The notes: generated by a model from the sequence alone, not told the origin. A stretch of DNA of 64,000 nt from Isoperla grammatica (GCA_945910005.1 OX246743.1:40913461-40977460); one strand, 5' to 3'; positions 25,021 to 37,736 are shown, counted from the stretch's first letter. A program made the numbers and translations.

Positions 25021-28000
25021 CTAGAACAAGTTAAAATAGATTTTAGGTACCGGTACAGAAATTGAAATATGCATTTTTTTCTATTTGAATATAAGCCTTC
25101 ATGTTAAAAGGAACAACGAAAATAATTACTCTCGTTATGAACTTTCTATCCAACTATTATATTTTTAAGTTATTAAACTATAACATTTCTTCTTGCTGAA
25201 GAACGTGGTATAATTAATTAATTACTATTCATGCAGAACATACAAAGAAATACTCGAGCTATTTGTTAATTTAATTATCAAATAGCTGTACGATTCGACT
25301 GCTTTATCAGCACATTACACAAAATATAAGCACACATTTATATCCAATAATATTGGGACTGTGAATCAGTTTATTTTACTCTGGTTGCACGATGCATCAT
25401 AGTGGAATGGGAAAGGACAAGATTGCAAACCTCAGTACATTTAAAAAAGTAGGTACAGTATTTAATAAATTAATTAATGAACTTAAGGTAATTACAATAA
25501 CACTGCAACTGATCTTGTCTGTGGCCATGTTCTTGAAAATGATACACTGTGCAATCACTTTTGTATGACTTCTGCCTAAAACTTTAATAATGAACTGCTA
25601 TATCATAACTGATTGATGATGAAATCTTCACCTCAATTGTTTGTACAGTAGTCTACAAATACAAAGGCGGTAACAATTTAGTCTCAAATTAAAAGGTTCT
25701 ATGTCGCACTATAATTACCCATTCTTTAAACCCTAAAAGAATTTTTTAAAGCAATTTGAAAAAAATTTAATTTTAAAATACAGTACTTATTTTATGCTTA
25801 AAGAATTCTTGAATTGTGTCGCCATCATCAGTTACGATAGCAATTAGCAATTATGACGTGATAGGCTTTGGACCTAGCGGCTCTAGGATATTATTAAGGT
25901 TTCTTTCTTTATTAAGGTTCATCCGGAAGTGGTCATGCGGTAACTTATCATTTTTGAGAATAGGGCCGCTGGTTTTGTCGTATTCACAGGACACAAGTTG
26001 AAGCTCTATGTTACATTCTTGATGGTAATTTCTCTCGGTGATTAAGGTGGAAATAAAAGAGGTGACAGTGTGCCAGTATTATTCTGTAGAGTTCTCAAAA
26101 ACATGTTTGCTACTTTGTTTTGATTGCAAGTTTATGTTTTGAGTACATTTATGTAAGATAGAACACTTCATAAAATTATATAAGCTTTATTTATTACTTC
26201 TTTAATGATTAGCACTTGTTTTATTCCAGAAAGCAATTATGATTGCATGTGATACAAAACCAAGGAAAGAGAGAACACATCCCACTCTGTTTTTGGTACC
26301 TAGAATTTAAATAAATGCCTGTTTTTCAATCGTTCTTGATACCAACCCTATAACACTTTTTTTTAAACAAAGGTTACATGTTACCAAATCATAATATCAC
26401 AAGTAGTTTTGTATAAAACATGGGTACTACCATGCAACATGTTGCATTGGCATTAGTACTAACACATTTAATACACTGTATGTTTTATCAAGTGATTGAA
26501 AAACGAGGCCTTTAAGCAATAAATTAAATAGATTTCACCAACACCTTTATTCTATGTTAACTTTGAATGTCTTCATAAACATAATCTTGTTTCACATCCA
26601 GGTTTATCACAACATTTGTTTTATTACAAATTAAAATAGATACAACTATTTCACTATTGTAGGCTACCGCACTTTCACTATACAGTACACATATACCATT
26701 ACATTAAAATAAAATTAAGTACTGCGAGACTGTATGAGTGAAAATCAAGCTTAAGTGTAGTATTTGGATAGGCACAATACATCCACATGTACAATAGGCC
26801 ATCTACCTACTTGAACAGGGATGCAATCAATTCAATTCATATCACGTGCATGGATATTGAATTAAAATATTCTTTGTAACAAAGTCGGAGACAACAGCTC
26901 AAGGTTTAAGTACAGTCGAGTAATAGTATTATTTTACAGCTACAGTAAAACGCTAAATTTGCATACATGTTTGGAAAGGACTCACTTAAAAAAAACTAAG
27001 TTAACAAATAAATTAATAAAAATATGTTTTTTTATAAATCAATAAAAACATCACAGAAGAAATCATAGCATTGTGGCTCACATATTTACACTGAACTGAA
27101 CTTACTGTAAATCGTGAGTAGACAAACAAAAATCACTGACACCATTTTGTTATTCTGAGATCACTGACTTTGAACTTTCTAGATTGCCTTCAATAGGCCT
27201 ATTAAATTAGGGGATTTAGGGGACTAGTGGTACCGAATTCGCCAAAAATTGGTGTTTGTGAGCTTTGCTTGTCTGCCCACGAAATACAAAATATTACGAT
27301 ACTCGAAAGTATGACGTTGCCATAAAAGTCCGACATTTGTACTATAAAACATCGAGTGACATGGATTGCAGAAAATAGCTTACATGTGATGTGAGTGCTC
27401 TTGCATGCTTATTGGTTACGTTACTTGTAATGCAACATACAAAAATCAGTTCTTGTAAGTAAGTGGGTAGACAATAAATACAAAATAATAATAATAATAA
27501 TAATAATATAGCAGAAAGGAGACAACTTGCATGAAAATGTGTTGCTATGTCTCTTCAACCCCGCATGGCTGCCAGCAATGTCTAGGCAACCTGTTGATCT
27601 CGTTTCTGCTTTCCACAACCATAATAATAAAAAACCTTACAGCTATAATTACGTATTAACGCAAGAATAAGTGTTACATTTTCACCTGAGTAGGCCTATG
27701 ACATTGAACAAACTTAAAAACTAAAAATACCGGGTTACTACAGTAACCCGGTATTATGCCCGGTACCCGGTAGTATGCATGTATGCTAAACAGTGTACAT
27801 CACTCAGTGGGATGTTATTGTTAGCTTATTTATGCAAAAGCAACAAATAAGAATGGAGACCAGTCCTACAGATATGATGCAACTTGTAGGCTTTCTTGGC
27901 TAGAGTGGTTGTAAACACTTGGCTGGCAGTGGCAGATAGTTAGTACAGCAGTCTTACTGTTTCAAGCACAAAACATCTAGGTCACTCATTTGTACCTAAA

Positions 28001-29243
28001 TTAAATATTTTATCTAACTTACAGAAAGAAACAAAACAATGTGACCACTACATGTACAAGTTCAGTAGGTACGTAACGGACCTCGTTCTCCCACCCCCGT
28101 GGCACGTGTCTAGGGGAAATAACAGTGGATGCTTTTACAAATCAGTACTAATTAGGGTAAAGTAAAGGAGACTACCATCAGAATCTTGTTCTCCTTTGCC
28201 TGCAGTGTGTTATGTGTGAGGTGAATGCGGGCACGGGCCGCTTGCGCGTCCAACAATACCCAGCTATTTATTGTTGCTGTGAACATATTGTGTGAACAAG
28301 CTATTGTTTGTTATTAACATTTTTGATGCAACCTTGTAAACTACAACCTGCTGGATGTCAGACAAGTGAATACTCTTCCTCCACATGTATGCCAGAAGAA
28401 GGATCAACTACCATCTCTCAGACTTTTCTCAACTACATGCTAGATGTTAAAACTACTGTCCACAAGTAAAACAATATATAAATAGTAATAATTATAGGCA
28501 TTTCTTATGAATATATTGAAGGTCTTTGGTAGTGCTGACAGCAACATTCTCTCACAATGATTGGTAGTTTCAGGTATTTTGGTTGTTTCCCAGTCGTGGT
28601 GTAAATTTTCAGGTCTCGCTATATCGAGCAGAGTCAGATCTTGCGTTAGTGATGTAGAAGCATAATAGAACGCTGCTGTTCTTGGTACTTTTACAACACA
28701 TGCTTCGAGTGGTGTCTGCAAAGTGTCTCATCGCGTCATCAGTGCAATGTACAAAACCGTCGTCGGTGGCCAGTCGCTCTGCAAACCGGGAAATTACTTA
28801 GTGGTCAGATGACAACATGTTACATATTATGTAGGTACTACCACAAATGTCTGAATTACAGTCTGCTTATTTAGGTGAAAGACTCAAGTCCTGCACAGCT
28901 AGAAAGAACAAGGTTTTAGGTCAATGTCAATCAGAAACATTTCTAATTATGTAATCACTGGGGTAGTTGTTGCTAGTTTCAATAAAATTTATTCTACCAT
29001 AACAACCCTAATAAAAATATAAATGTCAGGTTCTCATACTGCTACAGGTTCTTATGGTCTAACCACCGACATAACTCCATGCAGTTTTAACAAGTTTGAG
29101 AGGGTCATTCAATTGCTTTTATCAAATTGAATGGTCTAAATTACAAAATTTGTTGTTTTGTGTGTGCAAAATACTAAATACGAAATATGTAGGCCTACCA
29201 GAATTGAAACGTTATATATGCGATGACACCCACATTCTGTAGG
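25021..29243. other. AT-rich interval with no supported gene
   Basis: No frame here shows family resemblance with convincing splice sites. A ~30-bp near-perfect palindrome (AATACCGGGTTACTA and its complement) lies at 27726-27755 and an (ATT/AAT)n run lies at about 27484-27507. A weak terminal-exon-like minus-strand frame below 28778 was not accepted. Confidence 0.4.
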
Positions 29244-32200
29244 TTATAACCACCTTGTTGGTCGGGAATCCGACAGCGAGTCCAAAAACTCTATGTATGC
29301 GTTCTGCAAGTCGGGGTCCCTACTTGCGACCGTTTGCATAGCCTCTTGTAACGCAGCGTTCACAGCGGCGGTGGCGGTTGCCGTGTACATACGATGTATG
29401 ACACCCTCGTCTAGGTTTACTTTCTCTTGGAGGTCACCAGAGTCCAAGCGTACGGCCAACTCTCGGACAGCCTTCTGCCTTTCTGCTTCACTGATTGAGA
29501 GAACATTCCTGAATTATTTTAGATCCATAATATGTTGAACATGACCGTCTTCATCTCATTACACTGCACTATGACACTACTAGGCTTATAGTCCAACTAC
29601 CGATACTAATTATAATTCTCTATTTTTCTTTGCGTTTAAAATACAATGAATGTTTTTGGTAGGGATAGGCCTACAGTAGTATTCAGTATTTTGTGTACTT
29701 TCTTTCTCATACCTAAGTTGTTCTACATTTTGTATTTTTAATTGTTTTCAATTGCAATATGTTTAGATTTTTTTTTCCATTTGACTACCGTGTCACGTTA
29801 TACAATTCCTCAAAAACAAAATCACTTGTGGCCAGTATTTCAATCCTTTAAGTAAAAGAACTCAGGACATCATCCAAGATTCCCCCAACATTACACTGCA
29901 TTTTGAATGTTACCAAGTAGGTATCTTTTTACTTTTGTTGAAACAGCGTTCACGCAATTGGTGGTTGGTTATAAGAATGTAATATGACAGCATGAGTATA
30001 GGTATCTTTTGCCTTTAGTTGAAACAGAGTGCACGCAACTAGCGGTTGAGTATAAGAATGTAATATAACAACATGAGTATAGGTAGGGTATCTGTTTACT
30101 TTAGTTGAAACAGCGTTCAAGCAATTGGCGGTTGAGTATAAGAATGTAATATAACAAGAGTATAGGTATCTGTTTACTTTAGTTGAAACAGCGTTCACTC
30201 AATTGGTGGTTGATTATAAGAATGTAATATGACAGCATGAGTATAGGTATCTTTTGCCTTTAGTTGAAACAGAGTGCACGCAACTAGCGGTTGAGTATAA
30301 GAATGTAATACAACAACATGAGTATAGGTATCTGTTTACTTTAGTTGAAACAGCGTTCACGCAATTGGCGGTTGAGTATAAGAATGTAATATAACAACAT
30401 GAGTATATAGGTATCTGTTTACTTTAGTTGATACAGCCTTCACGCAATTGGTGGTTGAGTATAAGTATGTAATATAACAACATGAGTATAGGTAGGTATC
30501 TGTTTACTTTAGTTGAAACAGCGCTCACGCAATTGGTGGTGACGTAGTATAAATAAGAATGTAACATGACAGCATGAGTGTAGGTATCTTTTTACTTTAG
30601 TTGAAACAGCGTTCACGCAACTGGCGGTTGAGTAGGATAAGAATGAAATATAACAACATGCGTATAGGTATCTGTTTACTTTAGTTGAAACAGCGTTCAT
30701 GCAATTGGTGGTTGAGTATAAGAATGTAATATGACAGCATGAGTATAGGTATCTGTTTACTTTAGTTGAAACAGCGTTCACGCAATTGGCGGTTGAGTAT
30801 TAGAATGTAATATAACAACATGAGTAGGCCTATAGGTATCTGTTTACTTTAGATGAAACAGCGTTCATGCAATTGGCGGTTGAGTATAAGAATGTAAGGT
30901 ATTTGGGGAATGAACGTGATTTTTTTTTTCAAAGAAATTTAACAAAAATCACTTTTTTATGTTACCTGTTACTGTATCTTTCCAATTATGTAAGGCGCAT
31001 GCTTCAAATAGTACGTATTTATGTTTTAAATCAATTTAATTATGTTGAATTGGCTAGGGCCTAGGCCTATGTCTATGCACGCCATTCACCATTAGCAACA
31101 TGCACACAGCCTACTAGATGCTACAATCAGCTGTTCTACGTTGATTCAGTAGCCAACGTATGACATGAAACCGCATATCGCCCGCAAACTTGAAGAAGGG
31201 GTAATTTATTTTTTGGGTATAAATTTATTTTAAAATAATTACCCCTTCTTCAAATTTATCGAAAATACTGTGATTATTATACAGTAACTTATGTGTTTAA
31301 GTTGGTGCATCTGCTGATAACAAAGAACCAAAGCACTTATTTTGCTGCAGAGATATTTCTCTTCATTCTAGTGTTGAACAATGGCAAATGGCGTGCATAG
31401 GCCTAGGCATAGGCTCTAGCCAATTCAACAGAATTAAATTGATTTAAAACATAAATTTGTACTTTTTGAAGCATGCGCCTTACATAATTGGAAAGATACA
31501 GTAACAGGTAACATAAAAAGTGATTTTTGTTAAATTTCGTTGAAAAAAAAAAGTCGCATTCATTCCCCAAATATCGAATGTAATATGACAGCATGAGTAT
31601 AGGTATCTGTTTACTTTAGTTGAATCACCGTGCACGCGACTGCCGGTTAAATATAACAATGTAATAAGACAGCATGAGTAAAGGTATCTGTTTACTTTAG
31701 TTGAAACAGCGTTCACACAATTGGCGGTTGAGTATAAGAATGTAATATAACAACATGAATATAGGTATCTGTTTACTTCAGTTGAAACAGCGTTCACGCA
31801 ATTTGCGGTTGAGTAGAAGAATGAATTATGACAGCATGAGTAACTTAAAGGTATCTGTTTACTTTAGTTGAAACAGCGTTCACGCAATTGGCGGTTGAGT
31901 ATAAGAATGTAATATAACAACATGAGTAGGCCTATAGGTATCTTTTTACTTTTGTTGAAACTGAGTGCACGAAATTGGTGGTTGAGTATAAGAATGTAAT
32001 ATGACAGCATGAGTCTATACTCACGAGATCACATAGCAATAATATATTAGGTACATAGGCCTGCAATAAAGGGGTTAAAAAGACAAATTACCTCCTTTTG
32101 AGTAGCAAGAGACATAGACTACCTACTACACCACGTAGGCCTGCTGACTTACGAAATGTTGGTCGTGGATATAAGGTTGGTGCACTGTTCCCAAAAGTCG

Positions 32201-32346
32201 AGCGTATCGAGTCGAGTCGAGTCTGGTCGCGGGAACTTGCTCTCAAGGAAGTGACGGAACTTAGTTCTGGCTCGAGGGCTGTTTAGCGTGTGTGAGAAAC
32301 TTTGCGACCAACGGGACCGGGTGCGAGGTGAAACATCTCCCTCCAT
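29244..32346 (-). CDS. Small RGS-domain protein (2 exons, 152 aa)
   Basis: Coding exons on the minus strand are 32346-32153 and 29508-29244. They join TC|G with donor TTTC|GTAAGT and acceptor TTCAG|GAAT, and the frame closes at TAA. The start ATG lies in ACCAAGATGG. The product is almost only an RGS-like helical bundle: KFRHFLESKF...LDFWEQC at about residues 28-55, then EKVNLDEGVIHRMY, then a Dxx-like end (DLQNAYIEFLDS) near the C-terminus. RGS domains speed GTP hydrolysis by G-alpha subunits at the membrane, or serve as structural adaptors in divergent members. The Asn and other G-alpha contact residues cannot be checked by eye, so GAP activity is not claimed. The 2.6-kb intron is mostly minisatellite. 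It is divergent from GRWD1, ~1.3 kb apart. Confidence 0.75.
29920..32015. repeat. Minisatellite of ~80-90-bp units (about 17 copies) in the RGS gene intron
   Basis: Units start GGTATCTGTTTACTTTAGTT and contain GAAACAGCGTTCACGCAATT, GGCGGTTGAGTATAAGAATG and TAATATAACAACATGAGTAT. About 12 copies precede and 5 follow a transposon insertion at 30898-31575. Two sub-types alternate in places (TCTGTTTACT against TCTTTTGCCT). Frames on the minus strand read as repeated peptides only because some unit lengths are multiples of three. Confidence 0.95.
30898..31575. mobile_element. 678-bp transposon with ~190-bp terminal inverted repeats
   Basis: The ends G(G/A)TATTTGGGGAATGAA are inverted, and pairing continues for roughly 190 bp on each side (30898-31090 with 31385-31575), up to ATGCACGCCATT. 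The element is flanked by a perfect 8-bp direct repeat GAATGTAA (30890-30897 and 31576-31583) made from the host minisatellite unit. A smaller inner hairpin (GAAGAAGGGGTAATT and its complement) lies at about 31192-31255. It has no coding frame, so it is non-autonomous. The 8-bp duplication fits hAT; long arms also suit Mutator-like or foldback elements. Confidence 0.85.
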
Positions 32347-33679
32347 CTTGGTGTCTTTCCTACAAACCGTCGGTCAAATTGTTTTCTAGTGACAAGGGAT
32401 AGGCCTAGGTAGGCCTAACTGATAAGGACTCAATACAATGTTTGGCAAAACAGCTAGGCCTACGGTCTGTCTGCACATGCACCTGTTGATAATGTAATGT
32501 AATGATTGATAATGTAGGCCTAATGGAAGGACCTGGAAACTAAAGAAAAAAACAATAAAGACATAGAGGGTAGGCCTAGGCCTAGCCTAGGGTTTAAGCC
32601 TAAGTAACTCATAGCATTGTGCTTCTGAACACGCCTAGGCCTAGGCCTACATGTTGAAGACACTGTAATAACATGCTAGGCCTAGGGCTAGGCTAGGCTT
32701 GAATCGGACAACTCGATCAAAGTTCTTCCTAGACAAACCCAAGTTTAGGTCTAGGCCCTATGAACCTACGGATGGAGCAATAGAAGATAGGTCTAGGCCT
32801 AGGCCTAGGCCTAACCTTATTGTGTGATTAGATGGCTGAAAAAGCCATCTTGGCACAAGGGGGAAAAAAGATTGAGCCTAGGGCCGGGGCCTATTCAAAG
32901 ATAAGATTATCTAGGGTAGGCCTAGGCCTAGGCCTAGGCCTAGGCAACGGGTTTGCAAACCCAATGGCCTAGGCCCTATTTCTTACCTAGAATGTGCCAG
33001 TGAAGAAACGGTGTCACTGTAGAAATTAAGTCTTGACCTAGGCCTAGTGTAGGTTCCCCATTACGTGAAAACTACCGTAATTTTATATCACAACCGAGGG
33101 TAAACAAATCAACCTTGGTCAACTTCCTGCGTCCAACCTTCACGCAGGTGCCGGCTTGCGGGTTGCGGCCAAATCTGCGGCATATCTTTCATTAGACGTT
33201 TGTTCTCTTGTCCTGTTTCGAAAGATTTGCACAGTACGGAAACGCGTCATCAGACAGGAAGTTCAACATTTCGAGTGCACTCACTTTTTTACAAGTGAAC
33301 AGCTATCTGATTTTGTCTGTTATTTTGATGTGACATTAAAAATTAGAACAATCAATTGTGTTGTCACAATTCAAATCAACGTAACACGTTTCATTTTAAC
33401 AGAACCCAAACATATTTTCTTCGTATTTTTGCTCGTAATTCTGCCACCAAATATTCACTTTTCTGCACCGTGATCTTCACTGTTACTCCGTGGTATTGTG
33501 CCCATCCTAAACGAACACCGCCTGTACTCCTATTTCTTGTTCTGATTGCTCTAGAACTTGATAAATGAACAAATATTTTGAGACCACACCCCCCGCGTAC
33601 AAACCGTGGCCGGCAAATGTCGCTTGACGTTGATTAAACATTGCACTGTGCATTGCATTTGTCCCACGTGTAGCCCAAA
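32347..33679. promoter_or_regulatory. Divergent intergenic region (RGS / GRWD1) rich in TAGGCC repeats
   Basis: This 1.3-kb region must hold the promoters of both divergent genes. From about 32400 to 33060 it is crowded with AGGCCTA and perfect (TAGGCC)n runs, the longest at 32917-32945. From 33070 to 33679 it is unique AT-rich sequence leading to the GRWD1 start. No TATA box or initiator can be assigned securely. Confidence 0.5.
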
Positions 33680-36600
33680 ATGGAGACAGACGAGATGGAT
33701 TTGGACGCAAGTGTGGAAGAAGAGGAGAATGATGAAGAGGCCTCCGAGTCTAATGCCGAGAACGTAGCAAAGGTTTATCTCCCCGGTCAACCTCTTGAAC
33801 AAGGAGAGGAGCTAGTTTGCGATGATTCTGCATACATCATGTTACACCAAGCATTCACAGGTACGAGGCCAACATAACCTATAAAATGTTGCAGGCTTGT
33901 TATATCCCCTCGCTACGCTAGCCTAGGCCTACACGTCAGTAGCGAGTCCTCATTCACTGTTGTGAAATGCGGAAGCCAAATTACAACATTTTTTTTACTA
34001 TGAATGCTCGCTTTGCTCACTGTATAAATTTTGTATTGTATTTTAGAGCTCTGGCAATGACACTGACAGGCACATGGAGAGTTCTTCATGCTCTGCACAC
34101 AGTGTTGTCGACATCGGGATCAAAAGTACCAATAATATCGATAAAATGATCCATTTTTAGGGTCACCGTGCCTCAGCTTTGACATAATCCGTGACGAGCA
34201 TGGGGACGGGCGAGAGAGCTTTCCACTGACCGCGTATATTGTTGCTGGGACACAGTCACAACGCACGCACACCAACTCGGTCTTCGTTATGAAAATGTCA
34301 AACATGCAGAAGACCCAGAAGAAATCTGAGAGTGACGATGAAGACTCTGAGAGCAGCGAGGAAGAAGAAGAAGAAGACGAGGCGGTTAAACCTAAATTGG
34401 AGTGTGCCAAGATAAGGCATAAAGGATGTGTGAACAGAATACGTGTAAGTACCTATGTGCTAAAAATGTTTACAAAACAATTTATAATCTGGTCTCCCCA
34501 CTCTTGATTTATGATAAGCTAGAGTAAATTTGTCAAATTTACTTTGTCTAGACGTCAGATGTTCATAAAATAGCAACGGGAGCATTAAAAATGTTATTAA
34601 AAAGCATTAAAATTACGTTCATTCAACACTGCAGTTGCTAGGATTGTTTTCGTATGGCAATGAATTGATCTAGTAAATTTACTTCCCAGTCAACTCAACA
34701 TGGTGGCTGCGTTCTGGCAGCAACGTGGTCAGAATTGGGGCGTGTCGAAATTTGGAATCTCAACCGACAGCTACAAGCTCTCGACGATCCGCGGTCTTAC
34801 GCAAACTACAAACAAACGAATCTGGAAGAAACCACCACGGCCGTATTCTCTTTCTCTGGCCATCAAATGGAAGGTTAGACTCTCTATCATTGTCAAATTA
34901 TCTATAGGCCTATGCAAAACACTCGAGATCTTTCTAATATGGTGGAAGGATTTAGTTAACCGTAAAAAAGAGGTTCCTCATAATATGTATAAAAGTTTGA
35001 TTGTATTATTGCCCGCAGGATTTGCGCTGGACTGGTGTCCCACAGAGTCGGGCGTGTTGGCGAGCGGCGACTGTAAGCAGAACATTCACGTGTGGAGTCC
35101 GGACGACGGGGGGTCGTGGAAGGTCAACCAACGGCCGTTGGTCGGTCACACTGACTCGGTCGAGGACCTGCAGTGGTCTCCCAACGAGAGGCACGTCTTG
35201 GCTTCGTGTTCGGTGGACAAGAGGTGCGTGGATGGTAGTTTAAACTAGAGCACTGCTATGCAGCCTTCTTGGTTCTTATCTGGATCATTGATGATTTAAA
35301 AAAGTCCCAACACAACTACACCCTAGCAGTTGGACACACCATCAGGGGTCGAAATTAACGCTCGCCCGCTCGCCCGAGGCTAGTAAAACTTTGCTCGGGC
35401 CAGTAAAAATCTTATTTCACTAGCCCGACGGGCGAGTACGTTTTCCAGAGCTTACAATTGCCGTTCAAAAAATCATAATATTTCGCGCCGATCACCTTGC
35501 GAGTTTCCAGTACTTGTGTGGGGGCCAGAGGTGTGTATTCAAGTAAAAATATATAGTAATTTTCATGTGTTTACAGATTGATACAGACTACAGCAGTATA
35601 TATCTCACGCTAAGTCACAATACATCTTTTTTAATATCATATAATCATATTATTTTCCATTTACAGTAGAACATACAAAAAATAAAAACCTTTTTATTTA
35701 GGCCAACAGGTTTATTATGGTAAACAATAGTTCCCACTCACTCCCTAGTCCCCCATAAAAACCCGTCAAACCTTTCGAATATTATTGTGAGTTGTGACTC
35801 AAAACTTTCATGTATGAATAATGATCGTTTTACATCAATATAACCTATTTCATTACGGGCTAGTAAAAATGGTCTCGGGCTAGAGAACTATTGATGCAAC
35901 TAGCCCGGAGGGCTAGTGGCCAAAAACGTTAATTTCGACCCCTGCACACCATATACTTCACAGTATGCTGGGATCACTGTATATCTACCTCTTTGACTCA
36001 ATTCATTCATTATTTATAAGCAACATATATACGGTATTAAAATATTAGTTAAAATAAGTTTTAGGATTATTCATAGGATTCTCTCTGGTGAGGTGAGAGT
36101 GAGATACTATGTATCGTACTTACACTGTCCCCTCGCGCACACAGTATCCGCATCTGGGACGTGCGCGCTGCGTCCAAGAAGGCCAACATGCTGACAGTTG
36201 CCGACGCCCATGCCAGCGATGTCAACGTCATCTCGTGGAACCGGAACGAACCGTTTATCTGCTCCGGCGGCGACGACGGCTTCCTACACGTTTGGGACCT
36301 GCGCCAGTTCAAGGCGAGTAGCGTTGCGAGCGGTCGTGTCCAAACTAGAAGTGGACCGATGCTGATATAAAATTACTCCTTAAATATAATACTACAATTA
36401 TTGTAACTGACGATTCCCTGTCTTACCGCATAAACTTTACAGCCCGACACGACTTTGCTCCTATTGAACGAGTAAAACAAATACCTACATAAAAATATGT
36501 AGACCTGGACTTATTTCATCAAGAGTTTCTTCACCACTCTAGAATAACTTTTGTACTGCCGGCACTTTGCTAACTCTAGACTACAGCCTACAATGAAAAA

Positions 36601-37202
36601 CATTTTATTAGAAAACGCTTCCAAGTAAAAATGAAAAAACCTTTTTCAGTATTGGCGTACGTGCAAACGCACGTGTTTCAATGTTAACGTGAACATTACA
36701 GGAAGCGGTGGTGACGTTCAAACACCACGTAGGAGCGCTGACTTCTGTCGAGTGGCATCCGTCCGAACCGACAGTTCTGGCGTCGGCAGGAAGCGACGAC
36801 CAGATCGCTTTGTGGGATCTCTCGCTGGAGAGAGACGAAGATTCTGCGGACGATGACGTCAAGGTAAGCGAATTCTGGGAGGGGACATTTGCGTGTACTT
36901 GTAGGCCTAGTTGTAGTTGCAGTTGTACTGGTGGCATTTATGTATTAACTTTTAACTGTCCTACATAATTAAAATACTCATCATGTATCAACTCGGAAAT
37001 TAATGTGGAGGTACTAAAAAGCAAGACAAATAAGAACAAAAACCTGTAATTTTACGTTTTTCAGGACCTGCCTCCCCAGTTACTCTTCATTCATCAAGGC
37101 CAAAAAGACTTGAAGGAACTTCACTGGCATCCTCAGCTCCCAGGCGTGGTCATCTCTACGGCTCTGTCTGGATTCAACGTCTTCCGCACCATCAGCTTGT
37201 AA
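33680..37202 (+). CDS. GRWD1: GRWD1, glutamate-rich WD-repeat protein 1 (7 exons, 440 aa)
   Basis: Coding exons are 33680-33860, 34161-34444, 34690-34873, 35019-35223, 36145-36313, 36702-36863 and 37065-37202; phases agree throughout and give 440 aa, close to human GRWD1 (446). The N-terminus is acidic, followed by the family signature KVYLPG...[30 protein letters not shown] and VAGTQS, a second acidic run ([10 protein letters not shown]), then WD repeats ending in [19 protein letters not shown] and [10 protein letters not shown]. The protein ends [14 protein letters not shown]1 is a nuclear/nucleolar histone-binding protein involved in ribosome biogenesis and MCM loading. The donor of exon 5 appears to be GC (AAG|GCGAGT). 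The fourth intron holds a hAT-like MITE. It is convergent with PMS2. Confidence 0.95.
35343..35944. mobile_element. 602-bp hAT-like MITE in GRWD1 intron 4
   Basis: Inverted ends CAGGGGTCGAAATTAACG close the element, which lies between perfect 8-bp direct repeats CACACCAT (35335-35342 and 35945-35952). The sub-terminal parts contain repeated GGGCTAGTAAAA/CTAGCCCG motifs in opposite orientation. An 8-bp duplication and CAG-type ends are typical of hAT transposons. There is no transposase frame. Confidence 0.9.
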
Positions 37203-37588
37203 CCGGGTCCGATCTTGCTGCAGCAAGAGAAACCTCAACCGTTGGCTTTTAACAGACTTTGCAAAGCAGCTGTGCACCAGAGTGTACTACTGTGTAACCT
37301 CTCGACCATTCTGTAAGAATTGGGCGATCACTAAGGGTGTGTTCCTGAACTTCTTGAAAGGGCTTCGGATGGCTCGGTTCGTTTCGTGCCCTAGATTCAT
37401 CTAATGATTTGGCTAATGAAAGAATGATAAAAGCTAACAGCGTACTAGGTAGAAGTTCTGTTAGCCATTGGAAGTATATTTTTCATCTTCATACTTCAAA
37501 TGGCTACCAGAACTTCTGCGGGTTAACTGTTAAAACTACTATAATTATTTCCCTAACCAAATCACTTGCTGTACTACCTAAAGAGATT

Positions 37589-37736
37589 ATATAAAACCTA
37601 GTAGTTGGACTATACACTGTTCCTTGTCAAGATCAAAGAATTAATTCTTTGATCTTGACAAGGAACAGTGTATAGTCCAACTACTAGGTTTTATATGACG
37701 TTTTTACCTGTTTTACTATGTTTCCATCTTTTAATT
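37589..37736 (-). mobile_element. Hairpin-plus-tail element, short copy
   Basis: A near-perfect 108-bp palindrome (37589-37696) has arms ATATAAAACCTAGTAGTTGG... and a centre AATTAATT. A ~40-bp unpaired tail follows, ending CTATGTTTCCATCTTTTA. The same arms and tail occur at 55306-55541 in the opposite orientation with a longer loop, so this copy is internally deleted. The flanks share TAAAGAGA on both sides (about 37579-37586 and 37741-37748). The orientation given is arbitrary, with the tail taken as the 5' side. Confidence 0.75.

Noticed and set aside
28440..28778. Possible terminal exon on the minus strand after CGGTTTGCAG at 28778 (RLATDDGFVHCTDDAM...)
   Set aside because: The acceptor looks plausible and the first codons are reasonable, but no upstream exon with matching phase was found and I recognise no family. 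It does not fit the RGS exon phase.
29950..31797. Minus-strand frames encoding repeated NAVSTKVNRYLYSCC-type peptides
   Set aside because: They are read-through of the minisatellite where unit length happens to be a multiple of three. They are interrupted, lack start or splice context and lie inside the RGS intron.
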